64,000 bases of DNA from Zingiber officinale (lineage: Eukaryota > Streptophyta > Magnoliopsida > Zingiberales > Zingiberaceae): NCBI RefSeq assembly GCF_018446385.1, contig NC_055996.1, positions 12,635,317 through 12,699,316 on the forward strand, written 5' to 3'. Of the stretch, positions 32,008 to 45,131 are shown in pieces. The notes below the pieces were generated by a model. It ran no database searches, was not told where the DNA came from, and worked only from the letters and a program-made list of their open reading frames with translations. The translations under genes and the position numbers were made by a program. Positions within the stretch are counted from its first letter, which is position 1. Every line of letters begins with the position of its first letter.

Positions 32008-32458
32008 GCTGGGCTCGACGGCGAATCGAAGGGAGGCGGTGCGATCGGATGGACTCGGGCAGAGGCGATGGAATTGGGGGATGGCAGCGGAGCAGCTTCG
32101 AGAGGAAGCCAAGCGAAGCAGAAGTGAGATCGGAGAAAACGAGATGAGGAAATAGACAGTAGGGGCGGTAGATGCGGCCGATGGAGGGATCGGCGAGCTC
32201 GCAGGGTTCGAGCTCCAACTCCGCGAGAAAAGAGGCCCTAGGCAAGACGGCGGGGGCGCCGCAGACCTCGCATGCGGAGGCAGCGGTTGGGTTGGAGAAG
32301 GGAAAGGCACGGCACGACCATCGCGAGACCTCGGAAAGAGTAGAAGACGAAAATGAAAATGAAGGAGAAGAGGTGACGGGGACGGGAGAGAGGCAGACTT
32401 GGCAGGAGAAGGTATGAGATAGAGCGTTTTCCAAAAACCTCCCCTCTTCCCCTTTTTT

Positions 32459-32503
32459 GGCCTATGAGCCGTTATCTTGTTCCGGCCTGCGTGTCGTTGC
32501 CAT
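32459..32503. repeat. Right arm of the 45-bp inverted repeat
   Basis: GGCCTATGAGCCGTTATC... to GTCGTTGCCAT, complementary to 30953-30997. Confidence 0.9.
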
Positions 32504-32504
32504 C

Positions 32505-33135
32505 ACACACTCTTTTTTCTTTTTTTCTCATCACACTTTCTCTCTCATCATACTTTCTCTCTCCTCAATCTCTTCCAGCACACTCTCTTTCTTCTTTTTC
32601 TCTCGTCATACTTTCTCTCTCCTCAATCTCTCCCATCACACTCTCTTTTTTCTCATCACACTTTCGCTCTCATCACACTTTCTCTCTTCTTAATCTCTAT
32701 TGTCACACTCCCTCCTTTTTTTCCTCAACACACTTTCTCTTTCATCATACTTTCTTACTCATCATACTTTTTCTCTTCTCAATCTCTCCCATCATACTCA
32801 CTGTTCTCTTTTTTTCTCATCACACTTTCTCTCTCATTATACTTTCTCTCTCACCATACTTTCTCTCTCCTCAATCTCTCTCATCACACTCTCTCTCCTA
32901 ATTTTTTTTCTCATTACATTTTCTCTCTCTTCATTCTCTCCCATCATACTTTTTCTCACATCATATTTTCTCTCTCATCTTCTCTTATCATGCTCTCTCT
33001 TATCACACTCTCTTTTCTCATTTTCTCTCATCACACTTTCTCTCTCTTCATTCTTTCTCATCACACTTTCTCTCTCATCATTCTCTTTCATCATATTTTT
33101 CTCTCATATTCATCTTTCTCTCACATCTATTTTTT
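32505..33135. repeat. Pyrimidine-rich simple repeat array
   Basis: About 630 bases of CTCATCACACTTTCTCTCTC-type units, with several 15-25 base variants in irregular order. The open frames it creates in all + frames (Ser/Leu/Phe-rich) are an effect of composition, not genes. Confidence 0.92.
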
Positions 33136-33186
33136 TCTATTATTTTCCTTTAAGGGTAAAAAAGGAAATTTTGATTTATTCCGATA

Positions 33187-33298
33187 GAAAATATGCAACT
33201 AATCAAACACTACTTTTAAGAGTGATATTCATGCTCATACCCATTCACATTCCATAATACAATGATTCCTATTCCTATGAAAGAACCAAACACCCCCT
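33187..33298. mobile_element. Right-hand fragment of a Tourist-like MITE
   Basis: CTCATACCCATTCACATTCC through AACCAAACACCCCC, then TAA, matches the right half of the MITE at 30067-30291. The left end is not found, and the pyrimidine array may have replaced it. Confidence 0.6.
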
Positions 33299-33468
33299 AA
33301 AATATTCTCCCACTTCTCCATAGTTCCCTTTGGATCCATAGATATATCCGTATCAACTAAAAATCATAATATGGCATCGGACTAGTAATAGCATTGTCCA
33401 TCTACATCACGTGGTAAAAGGACGATTCGTTCGGTACAGTATTACATCACGCCGCTATGTGTGCAAGG

Positions 33469-35896
33469 TGTTGGTTGCTACTCGAAAAACCTATCGGTTC
33501 CACTGTACAAAAATTTTGTACAAAGGTCTGAGCCTTTTCCTAGCTACCATGTGTTCTTTTAAATGAAACTTGGATCGCCTGCGGAACTTAACACGTTTGA
33601 TCCTAAGTTTAATTTATTTGTTCTTTTAGGTTTAGACTTGGATCTCCTGCGAAACTTAACACGTTCGATCCAAATCACCTAAGTCACGAATACAATTAAA
33701 TATCTATTTCCAAAATCGGCTTCCAGTACTGCATGGCGAGGCACTTGACCTTCTTGGATATGGGAGCAACCATCACCGACTAGACAAAGCCTGTTAAGGA
33801 AATTAAATATTTAACCTTCCCATAGTAACCCTAGGTTAACCGCTAAGAACAATCAAATCACAAGGAAAAGAAAAAACAAAAGAACACAACTTCGAAAACT
33901 AATTAAAAAAACTAGAATCGCATGCCTCTTGTATTTGGTATTTTTACAAAGGAACAAAACTAACATGATGCGGAAAACAATTATTAGTTATACCTTTCTT
34001 TTAGAATAATGACCTCTTGATCTTCTATCGTATTCCTCTTCTAATCTCGGACGTTGTGTGGGCAACGATCTTCCTAGACGAGAACCACCTAGCACCTTCT
34101 TCTCCTTCCTTCAAGTTTCGGCCAAGCACAAAACTTCCAAAGGATGAAGAACTTTTTCCACCAACCAACCTCCAAGGGATGCAAGCTTTCTCTCCTTCTT
34201 CTCCAAGCTAGGATCCGGCCACCACTTGATCTCCAAGAAAAAAGAGAGGTTCGGCCACACCAAGGAGAGGAGAGAACTTGAAGGGGTTGGCCACACCAAG
34301 GAAGAAAAGAGGGAGAAATAGAATAGAGGTTGTGTCTTGTGAAGGCACCCAAACCCCCTCTTTTATAATCTTTAACCTTGGCAAATAAGGAAAATTTAAT
34401 AAAACCTTCCTTAATTCTATTGCCATTGAAAAGGAAAATTTTAATTAATTAAAATTAAAATCCTTTTCTTAGTGTATATGGCCGGTCACATCAAATAAGC
34501 AAACAAGGAAATTTTTCGCTAGAAAAATTAAAGCTTCCTAATTTGCTTCAGGAGAAATTTTAAAATAAAATTTCTCTTTAATAATCCCTTCATGATTGAT
34601 GCTATAAAAGGATATTTCTATAATTTTAAAATTTAACTTTTCAACATGTGGATGATAAATAAGTAAAGTTTTTACCAAAATTAAAATCAACCTTTTAATC
34701 TACAAATAAGGAAAGAGATTTAACTCTTCTCTTAATCTTTTGTAGAATCTTATAAAAGGAAATATTTTAATTTTTAAACTCTCTTTTAAATCATGTATTC
34801 CACATAAGAAAAAATTTAAAATTAAAATTCCTTTTGTATTTTTAATGGCCGGCAACCTAGACTTGGGTTCAAGCTAGGGCCGGCCACCCATGGACCAAGG
34901 CTTGGCCGACCCTAGCTTGGTCCCCAAGCTAGCTTAGCCGGCCCCTATAACATGGGTATGAAGGTGGGTATAGGTGGGTATAGTACCCTATAAATAAGAG
35001 GCTACGATAGGGACCGAGAGGAGGAATTGGTTTTGTTCTCCCGATAAAATTAAGCATCCCGTGTTCGCCCCGAACACACAACTTAATTTTATCAATAATA
35101 ATTCATTCCACTAGAGAACTATTATTGAACTACTGCACCAATCCCAAATTACATTTTTGGGCTCCTTCTTATTATGAGTGTGTTATTCTCCCTGTGTTTA
35201 AGATAATGAATGTCCACTAATTAAATGAATTACTGACAACTCACTTAATTAATATCTTAGTCCAAGAGTAGTACCACTCAACCTTATCATCATGTCGGAC
35301 TAAGTCCACCTATAGGGTTTAACATGACAATCCTTATGAGCTCCTCTTAGGGACATTCTCAACCTAGATTTCTAGGACACAGTTTCCTTCTATAATCAAC
35401 AACACATACTATAAGTGATATCATTTCCCAACTTATCGGGCTTATTGATTTATCGAACTAAATCTCACCCATTGATAAATTAAAGAAATAAATATCAAAT
35501 ATATGTGCTTGTTATTATATTAGGATTAAGAGCACACACTTCCATAATAACTTAGGTCTTTGTTCCTTTTTAAAGTCAGTATAAAAAAAACGACCTCTAA
35601 TGGTCCTACTCAATTCACTCCAAGTGTAATTATATAGTTAAGATAAACTAATACCTAATTACACTACGATCTTTCAATGGTTTGTTCCTTTCCATCTTGG
35701 TCGTGAGCTACTGTTTATAATTTATAAGGTGCTGATAACATGATCCTCTATGTGTGACACCACACACCATGTTATCTACAATATAAATTAATTGAACAAC
35801 TACATTTATTATAAATGTAGACATTTGACCAATGTGATTCTTATTTCTAGATAAATGTTTATACCAAAAGCTAGACTTTTAGTATACATCCTAACA
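33469..35896 (-). mobile_element. Solo LTR of the 2.4-kb-LTR copia family (family B)
   Basis: It runs TGTTGGTTGCTACTCG...TATACATCCTAACA, 2428 bp, with CAAGG duplicated at 33464-33468 and 35897-35901. It is the reverse complement of the LTRs at 38402-41784 and 54479-56877. It contains paired CTTAACACGTT(T/C)GATCC words and a segment rich in GGCCGGCC. No internal region, so a solo LTR. Confidence 0.92.
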
Positions 35897-35901
35897 CAAG
35901 G

Positions 35902-36672
35902 AACTTTTCTATTTTGCTCTAATGATGCTTTGATTTTTGCTTCTAATTTCCCCATTCAATCTATCAATTAATTCTAGATTAATTACAATTTTACATTTTC
36001 CTAAAATTCTACCTACTGCTAGAATATAAGACTCAATTTCATTTTTTCCATAATATTTTATAATTAAATAATCTATCAATCATCTCATTCTATCATAAGG
36101 GTTATGTGTTTTTTCTCTATCATCTTTGATTCTATCAAAGGATGTCCTTAACCTCCTTCGTAGAACGAAAGAGGTGAAGATCGAGTCTTCAATTATGTCG
36201 GCACTCAACACAAGTAATTCTTATTCTCTAAATTCGTTCATATACTTGATAAGATCCGCTTTACGATAGAAATCTATGATTATGGGATCGAGCTTATGTC
36301 ACGTTCTACCGTCTTAAAATATATCATACATTTCCTCCATCGTCAGTGATTCTATCAAAGGACCTTCTTATCTCCGCTCGGATGATATTTCTTTTTTACT
36401 ATTTTCTTCTCTTTTGAAATATTCTTTATTATTTTATATAAAAGATAAATTATGAATTGAATGGACCCAAACAAAGTTGGAAAAATAAATTAATAGCAAT
36501 TGCATGAGAAATTTTTCCACACTTTTTCTTATTTTCGGTGCAAGCAAAATATCAAATTACTACCATCACAATTCACACTTAAAAAATTATGAAATATGAT
36601 ACTTTTTAAGTGCACTTATCTAGTTTATTATATACTTTTAAGTGTATAAATTAGGTTTTTAAATGCATAAAT
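35902..36672. other. Unassigned DNA between two LTR insertions
   Basis: On the minus strand broken frames with HNPYDRMR and ESYILAVGRILG-like stretches suggest an old mobile-element coding fossil, but I cannot assign a family. No intact frame. Confidence 0.35.
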
Positions 36673-39600
36673 TGTTAGTTAGAGCCCTAGAGCCAATCAT
36701 ATGATGATTGTTGTATAGACTCGATGTATCATATTTCTATATACTTATAAAGGTATTTCTTTATGATTATTATACTTACTTGTATTGGTGCCAAATAACT
36801 AAGTATAATAGCGTCCTTGAGTAGAAGGTTCATATCTATATCAATCGATTGGTTGAATCGATAGTGAGATGATATAGAGAACACTACTCTTAATCATTCC
36901 TAGTCAAGTATTAACATTCAGGGACAATGTTAATGCGACGAGACTAGCATGTAGGTCAACTCGTTGACTTGATCTCACAAGTCATGGATATAGAGATATC
37001 AAGTTGACACATGGGTATGCATTGGAGAATGTATACTGAATGACCCGTCATGAGAAAGTATCATGAATCGTTATATGAGTGTCATATACTTTCTCATGTG
37101 ACTATTAGTATGACTATTAGTCCTTGGCCCTGAAGTCACCATGGTTCCCTACATAAGGAGTTGCATACTTTGGCTTCGTCAAATGTCACCCATAACTGGG
37201 TGGACTATAAAGGCGATTACTGGATATGTAACAAATTATGCGGAGGGATGTGAGTGATGTAGATGGGATCTATCCCTCCTATATGACGGGAGTGACATCA
37301 TCATTCTTGATAGAGTGAGACCACTAAGTGCATGGTCATGCCCAAATGAGTCAATGTGAGATATTGAGCTCATTTGTTTATAGTGAGTCTACTTGGAGTT
37401 CAAGATATAGATTAATTAGAGGATGACATGGTCTATGCCTCAATTTAATCAATCTAGATGTCAAGGATAGAAGGATATTATCATATATTGTGAAGGATCA
37501 CAATTAGTAGTCACAAGGTGATGTTGAATCTCAACATTCTTGTAACTTGGGTAGTAATGATGTGTTGCTAGATATCGCTCATTACTTATGCTTCTAAATG
37601 GTTTTAAGAGCATTGTCAACGTTACAAGAACCTATAGGGTCATACACAAAGGGCAATTAGATGGAGAATAGGTTCATATGATGAACCAAGAGGATTAGGT
37701 TCATATGATGAACCAAATTGGATTAAGAGTAATCCAAATTAGACTAATTGAGTTGGACTCAATTTGATTCATGTATTGAATGAGTCTAATTTAGATTATG
37801 ACTCATTGAATCAATTTAATTTAATGGATAGAGATTCACTAAATTAAATTGACTTAAATCAAAGGTTGGATTTGATCAACCATGGGAGAATTTAAGTCAA
37901 GTTTGACTTGACTTGAGAGGGAAGATGAAGGGTCAAGTTTGACTTGACCTTGACTTGACCAAATGCCATGTCATTGTGACTTGGCATAGGGTCGGCCAAT
38001 GATGATGTGACACATCATCAAGGCAACTTCATGGTATGCCACCTCATGAGGGAAACCAAGAGTCTTGACTCTTGAGATTCCATGGAGGTTACAAACCTCA
38101 TTGAAGTGACCGACCACTTTTAGTGATGGAATGAATTGATTTTTCAGTCAAGGCCTCATCTTCTTCCTCCTCTCTTCCTTCTTGCTCTCCCTCTCATCCT
38201 TCCTGAGACTCCTTTGGGGTGCTAGCACACTCTAAGATTTCTTCTTCATCTTTTGTTCGTGTGGATACTTCTAGAGGTGTGTACACTTGAACACACTTGA
38301 GATCCGACGGATCTTGGACGAGCGGGATTTGCGAAGGACTTCGCTTCAAAGGTATACTCACTTTCTTGTAGATCCAGTGTAGATCTAGGGTAGGAAACAT
38401 GTGTTGGAGTGTATACTGAAAGTCTAAACTTTGTAAACATTCATTATGAATAAAGAATTACATTTGGTCAAATTGTCTACATTTAGTTGTAGTTGTTCAA
38501 TTAATTTATATTGTAGATAACATAGTATGTGGTGTCACATGCAGAAGATAATGTTATCGGTACCTTATAAATTATAAACAGTAGCTCACGACCAAAATGG
38601 AAAGGAACAAACCATTAGAAGGTCGTAGTGTAATTAGATATTAGTTTATCTTGACTATATAATTACACTAGTACACTCAGAGTGTATTGAGTAGGACCAT
38701 TTGAGGTCGTTTCTTTTATACTGACTTTATAAAGGAACAAAGACCTCAGTTATTATGGAAGTGTGTGCTCTTAATCCTAATATAATAACAAACACATATA
38801 TTTGATATTTATTTCTTTAATTTATCAATGGGTGAGATTTAGTTCGATGAATCAATAAACCCGATAAGTTGGGAAATGGTATCACTTATAGTGTGTGTTG
38901 TTTATTATAGAAGAAAACTGTGTCCTAGAGATACCAGATTGATAATGTCCTCAAGAGGAGCTCATAAGGATTGTCATGTTAAACCCTGCAGGTGGACTTA
39001 GTCCGACATGATGATAAGGTTGAGTGGTACTACTCTTGGACTAAGATATTAATTAAATGAGTTGTCAGTAACTCACTTAATTAGTGGACATTTGATATCT
39101 TAAACACGGGGAGACTAACACACTCATAATAAGAAGGAGCCCAAAAATGTAATTTGGGATTGGTGCGGTAGTTCAATAATAGTTCTCTAGTGGAATGAAT
39201 TATTATTGATAAAATTAAGTTGTGTGTTCGGGGCGAACACGGGATGCTTAATTTTATCGGGAGACCAAAACCAATTCCTCCTCTCGGTCCCTATCGTAGC
39301 CTTTTATTTATAGAGTACTATACCCACCTATACCCACCAATAGGGGGCCGGCCAAGCTAGCTTGGGAACCAAGCTAGGGCCGGCCTAGGTATAAATTAGG
39401 GTGGTCGGCCCTAGCTTGAACCCAAGCTAGTGGGGGCCGGCCAAATTAAATTAAAAAAAAAAATTAATTTTAATTTTTATTATGTGGAAGAAATAATTTA
39501 TTAAAGAGAATTAAAATTTAAATATCTCTCTTGTAAAAGATCTATAAAAGATTAAAGAAAGAGATTAGATCTCTTTCCTTATTTGTAGATTGGTGAGATA

Positions 39601-39908
39601 TTTTATTTTCTCTTTAAAATTATCCACATGTTGATAAAATTAAAATTATAGAAATTTCTTTTTATCAACTATGAAGAGATTTTTAAAGAGAAATTTTAAT
39701 TTTAAAATTTCCGGAAATAAATTAGGAAGTTTTAATTGTTGATTAAAACTTGTCTAATTTATCTCTTTTAATGTGGCCGGCCATTAGAGATTAATTGGGG
39801 AAATTTTATTTTATTTTTCTCAATTAAATCATGTCAAGGGAATTAAGGAAATTTTATTGTAATTAAATTTCCTAATTTGCCTAGGCCAAGGAATATAAAA
39901 GAAGGGGT

Positions 39909-40891
39909 TGTTGGAGCAATCCCAATGGTTCGTGGGACCATGTGTTTTGGTGTTTGGGCAAAGGGTTTAAGTTAGGTTTACCCTTGTTATTTGATATGTG
40001 TACTTGAGTTGTGCAGGACTGCAGGTGACACATGTGACTCAGGTTGACAGCTTCGGGTCCGGTGAAGGATGGAGCATCCGAGGGACCATGGACAAGGCAG
40101 CAAGGACAATGGCTGAGGGAAGCAACTTCGAGGCATATGCGAAGGATGGCATTGGAGACAAGCCGCGGGCTTGGATGCATCCGAGGGACGAGAGCCAAAG
40201 GAAGTAGGCTTGAAGGCAAGAGGTCAAGGCTGCAAAGAAGAGTCAAATGAGTCGTGAGGGTACGAGTGCATGAGAGATTGTACCCGGAGTAAAATCCTAG
40301 TTTTAGGGTTTTACTGTAGCGGCACTATAGCAGTTACTGTAGTGTACTGTAGCAGTCGACTGGTGTATGGACCAGTCGACTGATGCACTGTAGCAGATAG
40401 CCGTTGAGAGAGCCGTTGGGCTGGCATCAGTCGACTGGTAACGGGCAAATCAGGTTCTGATTTGTTCCAAGCTCTATAAGAAGAAGCTTGGTATGGTCGG
40501 CCAAGGTGATGAAATTAGACTTGGTTAAAGCCTAATTAGTAGTCACTAAAGTGCTCAAGGATCTCTTATGTCCAAGTGTTCTTGGTTGAAGTTGTGGTGA
40601 GGTTTTTCCACCTACAAGGAGCGGTTTGAGCTAGCCGGAGTTTCCGGGGACTAATCCACCGACGGATTGAGGGATCGTCCACCTTACGGACAGTCGTGGA
40701 GTAGGAGCATCATCTCCGAACCACGTTACATCGACGTGCATTGGTTTGCTTGTTCTTTTCTTTATCTTTAGCTTTCGTATTCATAATTTGTATTGTATTA
40801 TTCCGCTTGCGCACTAACAAATACGTAGGAAGCCATCGATTTGGGTGAGACGCTATTCACCCCCCCTCTAGCGGACGTCAAGGTCCTAACA
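39909..40891 (+). mobile_element. SIRE-like solo LTR inside the family-B solo LTR
   Basis: 983 bp from TGTTGGAGCAATCCC to GTCAAGGTCCTAACA, with GGGGT duplicated at 39904-39908 and 40892-40896. It has the SIRE-type end (CCCCCCTCTAGCGG) and CGGAGTTTCCGGGGACTAAT leader sequence like 5690-5720. It holds CAGTCGACTG-type palindromes (about 40355-40440). Third nesting level. Confidence 0.92.
40350..40442. repeat. CAGTCGACTG palindromes in the SIRE-like solo LTR
   Basis: At least three copies of (C)AGTCGACTG within 90 bases (GCAGTCGACTGGTG, CCAGTCGACTGATG, TCAGTCGACTGGTA). Confidence 0.85.
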
Positions 40892-41887
40892 GGGGTGAGA
40901 GTGCCTTCATGAGATACAACCTCTATTATTTCTCTCCCTCTTTTATTCCTTGGAGTGGCCGGCCATCCTCTTCCTCTCTCCCTCTTTGTGGTGGCTGAAA
41001 CTCTCAAAGGCTTGGAGCTCTTGTGGCGGCCGGATACTACTTGGAGAAGAAGAAAAAGAAGAAGGAGAAAAAGCTAGCATCTCTTGGAGCTTGGTTGGTG
41101 TTTTGTTCTTCATCCTTGGTTAAGCTTTTTGTGGCCGAACCTAGCTAGGAGGAGAAGAAGGTGGTTGGTGGTTTCTCATCTCGGAAGATCGTTGCCCACA
41201 CAACGTCCGAGGTTAGAAGAGGAATACGGTAGAAGATCAAGAGGTCTTTCTAAAAGGTATAACTAGTAATTTTTCTTTCCGCATCATACTAGTTATTTTT
41301 GGAAATAATACCAAATACAAGAGGCTTACGATTCTAGAATTTCGAATATGTTTTTTCGATATTGTGTTCTTTTATTTTTTCTTTTCCTTGTGATTTGATT
41401 GTTCTTTTCGGTTAACCTAAAGTTATTTTAGGAAATTAAATATTAGCTTTCTATAAAAGGTTTTGTCTAGTCGGTGGTGGTTGCTCCCATATCCAAGAAG
41501 GTCATGTGCCTCGCCACGTCAGTACTGGGAACCGATTATGGAAATTAATATTTAATGGAATTAATAACTTAAGGTGATTTGGGTCGAACGTGTTAAGTTC
41601 CGCAGGAGATCCAAGTCAAAACCTAAAAGAATAAATAGATTAAGTTTTGGATCAAACGTGTTAAGTTCCGCAGGCGATCCAAAATTTAATTTAAAAGAAC
41701 ACATGGTAGTTAGGAAAAGGTTTAGATCTTTGTACAAAATTTTTGTACAGTGGAACCTCTAGGCTTTCCGAGTAGCATCCAACAACATGTACATATAAAT
41801 TTTTATATATCTTCGCATGGATCTGTGGCAAGACTTCGGGATTTCCGCAACGCAAAAAGCGATTTTTGCGGCCCGAAAGTTCGAACA

Positions 41888-43400
41888 GTGGTATCAGAGC
41901 CACGTGTGAAGCGTGTACTTGTTTCGTTTGTATTTTTATGAAAAATATCAGATCTGTAAGTTTCTGTAATTTTACTATTTTTATAGATTTTATGGATGTT
42001 TTTCTCGTAGAGGCGAAGCAACAAGTGTTAGGACACTTGTAGGCTTCGACTACCGAGAAAAACTTTCCGAAACGGCTAGGTCCCGCCCAAATTGTTTTGG
42101 GACAGCGGCTTAAGGCGCTGTTAGATCGTAGCAGGACACTCGTGATACTCATTTCACGAGAAGGGGCACTGCCCCTAACCCCGCAAGGGGCATTGTCCCG
42201 CGATTACGCCCGAAAATCGCTAAACGGGACTGTCGAGAAATTTTAACTCATAAAATTGTAAAAATAGTAGTAAAATTACATAAATTTATATAAAATACAT
42301 AATTTAGAATTATGTATGATTTTGTGATGGTCATGGCCCAAAAATCCAATTTGATTGGACTAAATGTGTTGTAATTCATAATATGGCCTGCGCGCCATTT
42401 TGTGTGATGTGCGTGTTGTATATATTATGCGACCTACGTGTCGTACCTCCCTCATTTTTATTTCCTGTTGTAAATAGATTTTTAGACTCGAATGTAACTT
42501 GAGTTGCATATCTGTAATGTATAAAAAAAATGGAGCGGTGGAAGGTCGATTCGAGAAGGAACGACGAGGAGGGTGCAAGCAACACATGGTGGTCAAAGGG
42601 AGGAGCTTGGAGAAGTTGTTGACCCTAGGTTGACTGTCCAATCTTCTCATTGGCTTGAGAAGATTGTAGTAGGGCCATGACCTAATCAAAATTTAATTAA
42701 TTGCTTGTGTATGTGATGCATGATAATGTAGAGTAATTAATTAGTGCCTTGATGCGTATAAGATACGAATCTATGATTAGATTAGATCTAAATCAACTCA
42801 ACTCGAAATGCCTACTAAGTTCGGATACCCATCACTACCTCGATCATTTGTTATTGTTGAATCTGTCAAAGCAGAGCAATGCATTTTATCTTGGTAGGGT
42901 GCGGAGGGATAATCTTGGTCCCGCCTATCAAAGTTTGGGTGAGTACAAACTTAATTGGATTAAGTATAACTAGTTAACTCAATTGGATCGAGTATAACTA
43001 TAGGCATTTTTCCAACGGTTGGAAAATAGGGCAAACTCACATTTATATTAAATCTTGGGTGATTTAGCCAAAGCTAACTCAAGTTCTAATATAAATGAGG
43101 ATCTTGATCCTATAAACAAGAGTTGCGTAGAGATGTAATTAATAATTAGTTATCTACCGATTATACTAAGTCTTGAGCGATTTAGCCAAAGCTAACTCAA
43201 GGCGTAGTATGATGTGGATCTTGTCCCGCATGAATTATAGTTCATTGGTTAGAATCTAGTAAGTGTGGTTTGACCACATCCATGGCCTGATTCTACAAAA
43301 ATTCTATAATTCAATGGGAGCATCATTTAATTAAAGGACTAATTAAATGATTAGTGAAATATGATATTTATTCTCTGCTTTATTTATGTTGTAGATTGCC
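41888..43400 (+). other. Long untranslated leader of the family-C copia element
   Basis: About 1.5 kb between the primer-binding site and gag with no coding frame of note. It contains GGGGCACTGCCCCTAACCCC-type self-complementary stretches near 42160-42200. A long structured leader is common in plant copia elements. Confidence 0.6.
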
Positions 43401-44249
43401 ATGTCGACAAACACGAACTCCTTCTCCCTGCGTTCTGTCCTTGACAAGGACAAGCTCAATGGAGCTAATTTCCTGGACTGGTACAGAAATTTGAGAATCA
43501 TTCTCACACAAGAACGAAAACTGTACGTCCTGGAGCAGCCCATTTCGGAGGCACCTCCTGCCACTGCCACGCGAGATGACCGAGATGCTTATAAGAAGCA
43601 TCAAGATGATGCATTAGATGTGTTATGCCTCATGCTCGCGACCATGAACTCTGAGCTTCAGAAGCAACACGAGTTGATGGGTGCTTATGATATGGTTGAA
43701 CATCTTCGTCAACTATATCAAGGACAAGCAAGGCACGAGAGATTCGAGATCTCCAAGGCACTGTTTTAGTGCAAGATGCAAGATGGGACTCTCGTAGGTC
43801 CATATGTGCTCAAGATTATTGGGTACATAGAAAACCTACAGAGGTTGGGATTCCCACTTGGCCAAGAGCTGGCCACAGACTTGATCTTGCAATCCTTGCC
43901 AGAGAGCTACAGTCAATTTGTCATGAATTACAACATGAACGAAATTGACAAGCCACTGCCTGAGCTGCTAAGCATGTTGAGAACTGCTGAGCTAAACCTT
44001 AAGAAGGTAAGGCCCAACTCCATTTTGATGGTACAAAAGCATAAGGGCAAGGGTAAGCCTAAAGGCAAAGGAAAGTCCCAAGACAAGGGCAAAGGCAAGA
44101 CACTGAAACCCAAAGGAGGGGTTGCCAAGGATGCTACCTGCTTCCACTGCGGTCAGACCGGGCACTGGAAGAGGAACTGCAAAGTTTACCTGGAAGATCT
44201 TAAGAAGAAGAGAAGTGAGACTTCTACTTCAGGTATATATGTTATATAA
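43401..44249 (+). pseudogene. Gag remnant of the family-C copia element
   Basis: The first part (MSTNTNSFSLRSVLDKDKLN, FLDWYRNLRIIL, ARHERFEISKALF) is the copia Gag/UBN2-type domain. The second shows LGQELATDLILQSLP, a Lys/Gly-rich basic stretch and one CCHC knuckle CFHCGQTGHWKRNC. The parts have preserved order and normal lengths. At least one break is present. Confidence 0.85.
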
Positions 44250-44269
44250 GTCAATCTATCTATTTCTAC

Positions 44270-45131
44270 ATCATGGGTATTAGATACCGGATGTGCTTCT
44301 CATATTTGTACTAATGTGTAGGCGCTGAGAAATAGCAGGACATTGACGAAAGGTGAGGTGGATCTACGAGTAGGAAATGGAGCATGGGTTGCTGCTGTTG
44401 CTGTAGGGACTTACTTTCTATCTCTGTCTTCTGGGCTTGTATTAGAATTAGATGAATGTTGTTATGTGTCTGCTCTTACTAAGAACATAATTTCAGTTTC
44501 TTGTTTGGACAAGAAAGGCTTTTCGTTTATCATAAAGAACAAATATTGTTCTGTCTATTTAAATGATATGTTCTATTGTAGTGCACCTCTGATGAACGGA
44601 CTCTATATTCTAGACTTAGAGAACCCCACCTATAACATAAATACTAAAATGTTCAAATAAAATGAAATGAATCAAACCTATCTCTGACATTGTCGCTTAG
44701 GTCATATAAATGACAAACGCTTATCCCAGCTCCATAAAGATGGTTTGTTGGACTCATTTGATTTTGAATCATATGAGACATGCGAGTCATGCCTACTAGG
44801 CAAGATGACCAAGACTCCCTTTAGTGGACACAACGAGAGAGCGACTGATTTGTTAGGACTTATACATAGTGATGTATGTGGCCCTTTCAATGTCACTGCC
44901 AGAGGTGGTTATAGGTACTTCATTACCTTTATTGATGACTTCAGTAGATATGGTTATGTGTATTTGATGACACATAAGTCAGAATCTTTTGAAAAGTTCA
45001 AACCATTCAAGAATGAAGTACAAAACCAGCTTGGCAAAAGTATTAAGATACTTTAATCAGATCGAGGTGGTGAATACCTTAGCCATAAGTTTCGTGACTA
45101 TCTAGCTGAGTGTAGGATTCTATCCTAACTC
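44270..45131 (+). pseudogene. Protease and first half of integrase, family-C copia
   Basis: Protease active-site region VLDTGCASHICTN, then LPL-type region up to about 44660. A zinc finger (HCRLGHINDKRL ... CESCLLGK) and integrase core follow with GLIHSDVCGPF and YFITFIDDFSRYGYVY. Fossil with a few breaks. Cut at 45131 by the gag-only element. Confidence 0.85.

Larger units (their letters stand above)
38402..41784 (+). mobile_element. Family-B solo LTR inserted in the family-C LTR
   Basis: It runs TGTTGGAGTGTATACTG...GAGTAGCATCCAACA, with ACATG duplicated at 38397-38401 and 41785-41789. Without the inner solo LTR it is about 2395 bp, matching 54479-56877 (2399 bp). Confidence 0.92.
36673..41887 (+). 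repeat. 5' LTR of the family-C copia element, interrupted
   Basis: It starts near TGTTAGTTAGAGCCCTAGAG (the exact base is uncertain) and ends AAAGTTCGAACA just before the primer-binding site. Without the insertion at 38402-41784 it is about 1.83 kb. The position of the start is by analogy with TG..CA ends only. Confidence 0.65.

Noticed and set aside
32464-33257. Long Ser/Leu-rich open frames as genes
   Set aside because: All three + frames are open because the DNA is a pyrimidine-rich repeat. There is no domain, no start context and no codon structure.
35902-36672. Endogenous pararetrovirus fragment
   Set aside because: Translated scraps are too short and broken to show a coat, movement or RT motif, so no family can be supported.
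40044-40250. 68-69 codon frames in the SIRE-like solo LTR
   Set aside because: They lie wholly inside an LTR bounded by a target duplication, with no motif.
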